From Paenibacillus durus (lineage in GTDB: Bacteria > Bacillota > Bacilli > Paenibacillales > Paenibacillaceae), in NCBI RefSeq assembly GCF_000756615.1, contig NZ_CP009289.1, positions 1 through 15,151 on the forward strand: a stretch of DNA of 15,151 nt. Direction: 5' to 3'. Under the pieces are notes generated by a model. The model had not been told where the DNA came from and made no database searches. It saw only the letters and a list, made by a program, of their open reading frames with translations. This document shows positions 11,958 through 15,151 of this stretch, in pieces (the first letter of the stretch is position 1; every line of letters begins with the position of its first letter). The position numbers and the translations under genes are program-made.

Positions 11958-12588
11958 AAAGCTTCCTCCTTGCTTCGTCGTGTACTCGTTCAAGTTCGTC
12001 CATAAATTTAGCTGCGGCCCGCTCCGTTTTTGGAAGAGGAAACCCACCAACAAAGCTATGTGAATCAAATAAATTTAACTTGTGAATCTGATTAACTTTA
12101 AAGCTGCTTAAAAATCTCGTATGGATCAGCTTCCCTAGGCGACCGTAACCGTCTGCCTGGAAGTCGTAATAGTCGATATTCATGCCTTTGTTACCGGCTG
12201 GCCGGATGTGTAGCAGCACCTCCAGCATTTCCCGTACCCGGTTATCCAGCCTGGAAACACTTGGTGTAGCGAATATCTGAATCGCGGCCATTTTGCGGGC
12301 AAAGGTCAGTATGTCCGTGGCAATGATGTTGTCCATCTTGAGCGCCGTCCTGGAATTGAAAGATCGGTGCGCCTCATCCCACACGCATATGCTGCCATGA
12401 GCTTCAGCTACTTTAAACCAATCCTCAGCCACTTTCATGCGTTCGGCGCCGTTAAGGTCATAGTTCGCAAACAATTTAGCGTGTCCGCCGATGCTTTCGA
12501 TAGCGTTTTTGTAAAGCCAGGCCATCATGCTCGCCATCGTGGTCTTACCGACGCCTAGATTGCCCATGATCCCAATAATATGCGGCAT
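11869..12588 (-). CDS. Zot/pI-like P-loop ATPase (virion morphogenesis)
   Basis: A 239-residue protein. The Walker A motif GNLGVGKT is at residues 9-16, a Walker B strand ICVWDEAH at 67-74, and a Zot-like segment with an arginine-rich end (FARKMAAIQIFATPSVSRLDNRVREM) at about 97-122. pI/Zot ATPases drive extrusion of filamentous phage through the membrane; most also have a C-terminal transmembrane helix, which is absent here. The neighbouring small membrane genes could supply the anchor. It lies downstream of the coat-like and membrane genes, where inoviruses place their assembly ATPase. The alternative is a generic FtsK/HerA-clade plasmid or packaging ATPase. Confidence 0.75.
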   Translation of the reverse strand: MPHIIGIMGNLGVGKTTMASMMAWLYKNAIESIGGHAKLFANYDLNGAERMKVAEDWFKVAEAHGSICVWDEAHRSFNSRTALKMDNIIATDILTFARKMAAIQIFATPSVSRLDNRVREMLEVLLHIRPAGNKGMNIDYYDFQADGYGRLGKLIHTRFLSSFKVNQIHKLNLFDSHSFVGGFPLPKTERAAAKFMDELERVHDEARRKLYDNHPAERIEQRSPALVVPFPGDASGKIH

Positions 12589-12591
12589 GGC

Positions 12592-12948
12592 CTACCCCCT
12601 GCCCTTGGCCGGACGGCCGTCCGCCAGGATGATTGGCTTAGGCGGCTTGGGGATGAGCTCCTCTATGGTCCGAAGGAATGTTTCGGTGCGGCTCACGGCC
12701 TTTTTATGCTTGGTGGTAATGTCTTTTATGATCCAGGAGTAAGGATTGCTCTTGCCGTGCAGCCTTTGGTTATTGCCCAGCTCTTCCAGGAGCAAAATGG
12801 CTCTGACTTGCTCCTCGGAGAGCGGGGCAGCATAGTCGGTCATAAAGTCTAAGACTTGTTTTACATCAGATACATGCTGGACGGTAGGGAACAGGTCATC
12901 ATTTATGACTTTCTGTATCTTGTCTGCGTTATCGTAAGCCGTGCTCAT
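12592..12948 (-). CDS. Hypothetical protein upstream of the ATPase
   Basis: A 118-residue soluble protein from ATG 12948; its stop is three bases before the ATPase start, so the two are probably coupled. It is helical with an acidic N-terminal half (NADKIQKVINDDLFPTVQHV) and a basic, Pro-rich C terminus (IPKPPKPIILADGRPAKGRG) that could bind nucleic acid or a partner. Function unknown; an accessory to the ATPase is the natural guess. Confidence 0.72.
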   Translation of the reverse strand: MSTAYDNADKIQKVINDDLFPTVQHVSDVKQVLDFMTDYAAPLSEEQVRAILLLEELGNNQRLHGKSNPYSWIIKDITTKHKKAVSRTETFLRTIEELIPKPPKPIILADGRPAKGRG

Positions 12949-12951
12949 GCA

Positions 12952-13335
12952 TTACACCGCCTTTAAAATAATCAGGAAGATCATGACGGCCACGCCGATC
13001 AGGATGTATCTGCCAATAGGTTTGCTGCTAGGTATCGGCGGATCGCCCTGGAAGTGCGTAATCTGCCGGAGCACGGTGCTGCGCTCAAGTGCAGCGATCC
13101 GCTGATAGTCGGATGCCGCGTCCAGCTCTGCCCCGCACAGAAATATACGGCCCTTACGCCCTGTAAAGGCTTTGTAATCTCCTACCGGCACTGAATAGGA
13201 TGTTACCGAGTTTTCCGCATACAGCCTCTCGTCGTTTATCTCCGTCACGGCAGCTAAGTCCGCGGTTCCGTCCTCTTTGAAGATCATCAAGGTGTCTTGC
13301 GGTTCATATGGCTCTTGTTTTGCTGCGAATAGCAT
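12952..13335 (-). CDS. Tail-anchored membrane protein
   Basis: A 127-residue protein. A soluble beta-rich domain (about residues 1-100) is followed by one C-terminal hydrophobic helix (YILIGVAVMIFLIILKAV), giving a tail-anchored layout. The ATG at 13335 overlaps the end of the upstream 50-residue gene by 32 bases. It might bridge the ATPase and the membrane, supplying the anchor that the ATPase lacks; that is inference from order only. Confidence 0.75.
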   Translation of the reverse strand: MLFAAKQEPYEPQDTLMIFKEDGTADLAAVTEINDERLYAENSVTSYSVPVGDYKAFTGRKGRIFLCGAELDAASDYQRIAALERSTVLRQITHFQGDPPIPSSKPIGRYILIGVAVMIFLIILKAV

Positions 13336-13456
13336 CTGCTTTACCGCCTTTCGCTCTAATTTTGTTGAACAGCCAGGCTGCTGGGAAAAAGACCAGGGCT
13401 ACCCCCGTTGACAGTCCGGCTCCTATCGCTACAAAGTAACTAAAAACTCCATCCAC
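13304..13456 (-). CDS. Small single-helix membrane protein (50 aa)
   Basis: The start is GTG 13456, with GGGAG nine bases upstream. The protein has one hydrophobic helix (residues about 5-30, FSYFVAIGAGLSTGVALVFF, then PAAWLF) and a basic C terminus (NKIRAKGGKADAIRSKTRAI). It is the first gene after repeat element E and overlaps the next gene. Its shape fits a minor coat or assembly protein. Confidence 0.65.
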   Translation of the reverse strand: MDGVFSYFVAIGAGLSTGVALVFFPAAWLFNKIRAKGGKADAIRSKTRAI

Positions 13457-13484
13457 TCTTTTACACTCCCTTAGTCAGCAAGCC

Positions 13485-13622
13485 GTATACGATCCGTTCC
13501 GGACCGGCGAGCTGCTGAAGCTTTTTTCGTATACGATTTTTTCGCCGGCAGATCCTTTAGCGTATACATTTCCTATCCGGAGCAGCGCCGATCCGCGCAG
13601 CTGCATCCAGGATGACGTATGC
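13485..13622 (+). repeat. Four-site GTATAC element, copy E
   Basis: Sites at 13485, 13529, 13562 and 13617 (GTATGC): intervals 44, 33 and 55 bp. It begins one base after the TAA of the coat-like paralogue (13624). In the long segment the core appears turned round (AGCGCCGATCCGCGCAGCTG instead of CGGATCGGCG-TGGCC), while the outer spacing is kept. Confidence 0.88.
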
Positions 13623-13623
13623 A

Positions 13624-13905
13624 TTAGCCCCTACCAATACCGTGTATTTCCCGACCTTCCAACTGCCCGCTTTTTCCGACTTTCCAATCCATTTCAATCG
13701 TTTTAACTCCTCCACTATTAAGTAGAGATGTAATCGCAGCGGCCCGTTTAGACTTCTGCATGTTCCAAAACAATATGCTGATAATGAGTACAGCCAGGGC
13801 GATACCCAAGCCCAGCAAAATCCAATCTTTATATAAGGACATAAAGCTAGTGGCCGAGCTAAAGGCATCTGACACACTGAAAGGTATAGTAACTCCGTCA
13901 AACAA
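13624..13905 (-). CDS. Second coat-like membrane protein (paralogue)
   Basis: A 93-residue protein from TTG 13905 (AAGGAGAGG seven bases upstream). The first 55 residues align closely with the 65-residue coat-like protein: GVTIPFSVSDAF against GVTLPFSVGDGL, then a shared DW-LLGLGIAL hydrophobic helix and a basic end (NMQKSKRAAA). An extra 35-residue polar tail follows, rich in Gly and Lys. It could be a second coat or a capping protein. Its stop abuts repeat element E. No signal peptide is seen. Confidence 0.72.
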   Translation of the reverse strand: MFDGVTIPFSVSDAFSSATSFMSLYKDWILLGLGIALAVLIISILFWNMQKSKRAAAITSLLNSGGVKTIEMDWKVGKSGQLEGREIHGIGRG

Positions 13906-13920
13906 TTTAAATCCTCTCCT

Positions 13921-14211
13921 TTACCACCATTTGGCTCCATCTTTAAAAGCAAAGTACATTCGCATGATCACTTTGACCAATTGCAATACGGCCAGCAGCA
14001 CAATAGAGGCTAACAATGAGTTTATGACAGCCTGCATCGAGGGCGGCAAATAGCCAAAAAATCCGAAATAGTTATTTAAGCTGATTCCATGACCAGCGAC
14101 CAGACTTGCATTATTCAAATAGCTGCGGGCCAGTTGCAGAAACGATAGCGGCGGGGAAAAGATCGAATCCACGAAGTTCCGAAGACTTTGCGGCAAAAAG
14201 TAATCGAACAA
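13921..14211 (-). CDS. Membrane protein with C-terminal helix
   Basis: A 96-residue protein from TTG 14211, chosen because GGAGGGG lies six bases upstream and the frame before it is inside the previous gene. It begins FDYFLPQSLRNFVDSIFSPP. A hydrophobic stretch (SLLASIVLLAVLQLVKVIMRMYFAF, about residues 65-88) is preceded by an FFGYLPPSMQ turn. It is placed between the large membrane protein and the coat paralogue, like pVI-type or DUF2523-like inner-membrane proteins of inoviruses, but no family match is claimed. Confidence 0.68.
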   Translation of the reverse strand: MFDYFLPQSLRNFVDSIFSPPLSFLQLARSYLNNASLVAGHGISLNNYFGFFGYLPPSMQAVINSLLASIVLLAVLQLVKVIMRMYFAFKDGAKWW

Positions 14212-14212
14212 A

Positions 14213-14668
14213 TCATTCCCCTCCGTTGCGGATGCTCCCGATGATCCGGATCGCAGCAAAAGCCGTCGTAATCCAGATGCAAAAGAGCAAGATATAAGCA
14301 ATCTTGTCCAACTGGTAAGGACCCAAGCTGCCTACTACGTTGTTAAAGATCGAGGTCCACTGCCCATTACTAGGTGTCGATGGTGTATAGGTAAAGCCTG
14401 TCAAGGTGACGAAAATCCCTTTGATGAAGGCGAGCAGCAGCTTTCCCAAAGCCAGGAAAACGCTGATAAGTGTAATAGCCAGCTCCGCGATCTTATAGAC
14501 AAGATAGAGGAGCAGGGCCACGACTATAAAAAGTGGCCGAAGTAAAATCTTTAGAAAATGAAAAAGGGTTTGGAAGAGATGACCGAACAGTGTAGAGAAA
14601 AACTCAAACATCCGCTTGAACATCCGTTCCAAGAAAGTCCAACCGGCCCGAAGTATCTGACCGATCAT
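14213..14668 (-). CDS. Multi-helix membrane protein (pVI-like candidate)
   Basis: A 151-residue protein whose ATG overlaps the upstream stop (ATGA). An N-terminal amphipathic, Phe-rich, basic region (LERMFKRMFEFFSTLFGHLF) leads into long hydrophobic helices (about residues 45-90) and a last helix (about 122-143, IAYILLFCIWITTAFAAIRII). A Ser/Thr/Pro/Asn loop (TYTPSTPSNGQWTS) separates them. It stands two genes after the discoidin/FN3 protein, with one small gene between, where phage gene VI would be relative to gene III. Homology is not visible. Confidence 0.75.
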   Translation of the reverse strand: MIGQILRAGWTFLERMFKRMFEFFSTLFGHLFQTLFHFLKILLRPLFIVVALLLYLVYKIAELAITLISVFLALGKLLLAFIKGIFVTLTGFTYTPSTPSNGQWTSIFNNVVGSLGPYQLDKIAYILLFCIWITTAFAAIRIIGSIRNGGE

Positions 14669-14829
14669 ATCCGAATCGTCCGGCGTACCGATCTAAGTAT
14701 TTTGAAAATAAATTCCGTCATGCTCTCCGCGAAAAGCAGCGAGCAGATAAGCAGCAGAGCCGGGGAGATTAGCAGCATGTGCTCGGTTGCCACTTGAAGA
14801 ATTACGCCAATCTCGAAATATTCATCCAT
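14665..14829 (-). CDS. Small single-helix membrane protein (54 aa)
   Basis: Three tandem in-frame ATGs lie at 14835, 14832 and 14829; 14829 is chosen because it gives normal spacing from GAGGA. The protein MDEYFEIGVILQVATEHMLL, then ISPALLLICSLLFAESM, has one helix and a basic end (IFKILRSVRRTIRI). The stop overlaps the next start (ATGA). A minor virion or assembly role is possible. Confidence 0.68.
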   Translation of the reverse strand: MDEYFEIGVILQVATEHMLLISPALLLICSLLFAESMTEFIFKILRSVRRTIRI

Positions 14830-14838
14830 CATCATTCC

Positions 14839-15151
14839 TCACTTTCTGACCCCCGCCTTCGGCGTAGCCTTTTTTGTCTTATTCAGTGTCCACAAAATGA
14901 TCAGGTAAAAGATCAGCATGAGCAGGATGCCAATCCCGAGTAATATCCATCCATTGAAGATAGACAATAACCCCATTGCTGTAAGCAAACTATTACCGGC
15001 GGTTAGATCAAGCGGTACCGATATATCCGATAGGTCCGGTGCAAGGCTTAGGCGAGTTGACACTGCGTCAGATTCCGCTTCTCCATAGCTGTTTACCGCC
15101 TTGACAGTATAGGTATACTCCTTGCCCTTCAAAAGCCCAGAATCTACATAC
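14839..15151 (-). CDS. Discoidin/FN3 protein, C-terminal part with coat-like module
   Basis: This is the continuation of the gene that starts at 1091; it is residues 365-467, with residue 364 split across the junction. It finishes the third FN3 domain (YVDSGLLKGKEYTYTVKAVN) and then, at residues about 407-467, ends in a coat-like module: VPLDLTAGNSLLTAMGLLSI, one hydrophobic helix and a basic tail (NKTKKATPKAGVRK). The module aligns with both coat-like paralogues, so the protein could be built into one end of a filament in place of a coat subunit while displaying its binding domains outward. In Ff phages pIII is likewise anchored by a C-terminal helix, but it is not a coat homologue. TTG 15132 is not a real start. 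Confidence 0.85.
   Translation of the reverse strand, partial: YVDSGLLKGKEYTYTVKAVNSYGEAESDAVSTRLSLAPDLSDISVPLDLTAGNSLLTAMGLLSIFNGWILLGIGILLMLIFYLIILWTLNKTKKATPKAGVRK

Noticed and set aside
6046..13622. Integron attC sites or a CRISPR array
   Set aside because: The repeats are only five, far apart, in both orientations, and lack attC R/L box consensus, an integrase, spacer arrays and cas genes.

Overview
This window reads as a complete circular DNA element of 15,151 bp, not a fragment of a chromosome. The frame leaving the left edge (minus strand, start at 1091) continues without a break at the right edge (15151 down to 14839). It then closes a normal fibronectin type III fold, so the two ends join inside one 467-residue gene. 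All recognisable protein genes lie on the minus strand. Strong AGGAGG ribosome sites, many TTG/GTG starts, the absence of a secretin, MerR-type and DUF3967-type plasmid genes and moderate GC content point to a Bacillota host, probably Paenibacillus-like. The host is an inference.

The gene set suggests a filamentous-phage-like (inovirus-like) or phage-plasmid element. It has a run of very small single-helix membrane proteins, a 65-residue protein shaped like an inovirus major coat protein followed by a strong terminator, a second coat-like paralogue, and a large secreted discoidin/FN3 protein that carries the same coat-like module at its C terminus. It also has multi-helix membrane proteins and a Zot/pI-like P-loop ATPase. 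There is no integrase, no icosahedral capsid gene and no recognisable HUH Rep. The best replication candidate is a TOPRIM protein that looks like a lone topoisomerase VI A/Spo11 subunit.

Layout, read in the direction of transcription (descending coordinates). (1) 9143-8236: gene-free, hairpin-rich, origin-like region with DnaA boxes, ending in a strong promoter flanked by three GGATACA repeats 21 bp apart. (2) 8235-4582: early or accessory operon of small DNA-binding, coiled-coil and zinc-ribbon proteins, ending with a MerR/DUF3967 gene and a terminator. (3) 4432-4283: a small ribbon-helix-helix gene, then about 430 bp of regulatory DNA with promoters, palindromes and a short plus-strand RNA. 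(4) 3852 down to 1, across the junction, to 11869: structural and morphogenesis genes. (5) 11957-10866: three accessory genes. (6) 10865-10392: regulatory gap with a plus-strand structured RNA. (7) 10391-9144: a zinc-ribbon protein and the TOPRIM protein.

The most unusual signal is a family of five dispersed elements of about 138 bp (6046, 7558, 10064, 11188, 13485). Each carries four GTATAC-like sites. In four of the five the sites are exactly 44, 33 and 55 bp apart, that is 4, 3 and 5 times 11. They occur in both orientations, and four of five begin one base after a stop codon and run to the next gene's start region. They cut the circle into modules and may be recombination, exchange or DNA-structure sites.
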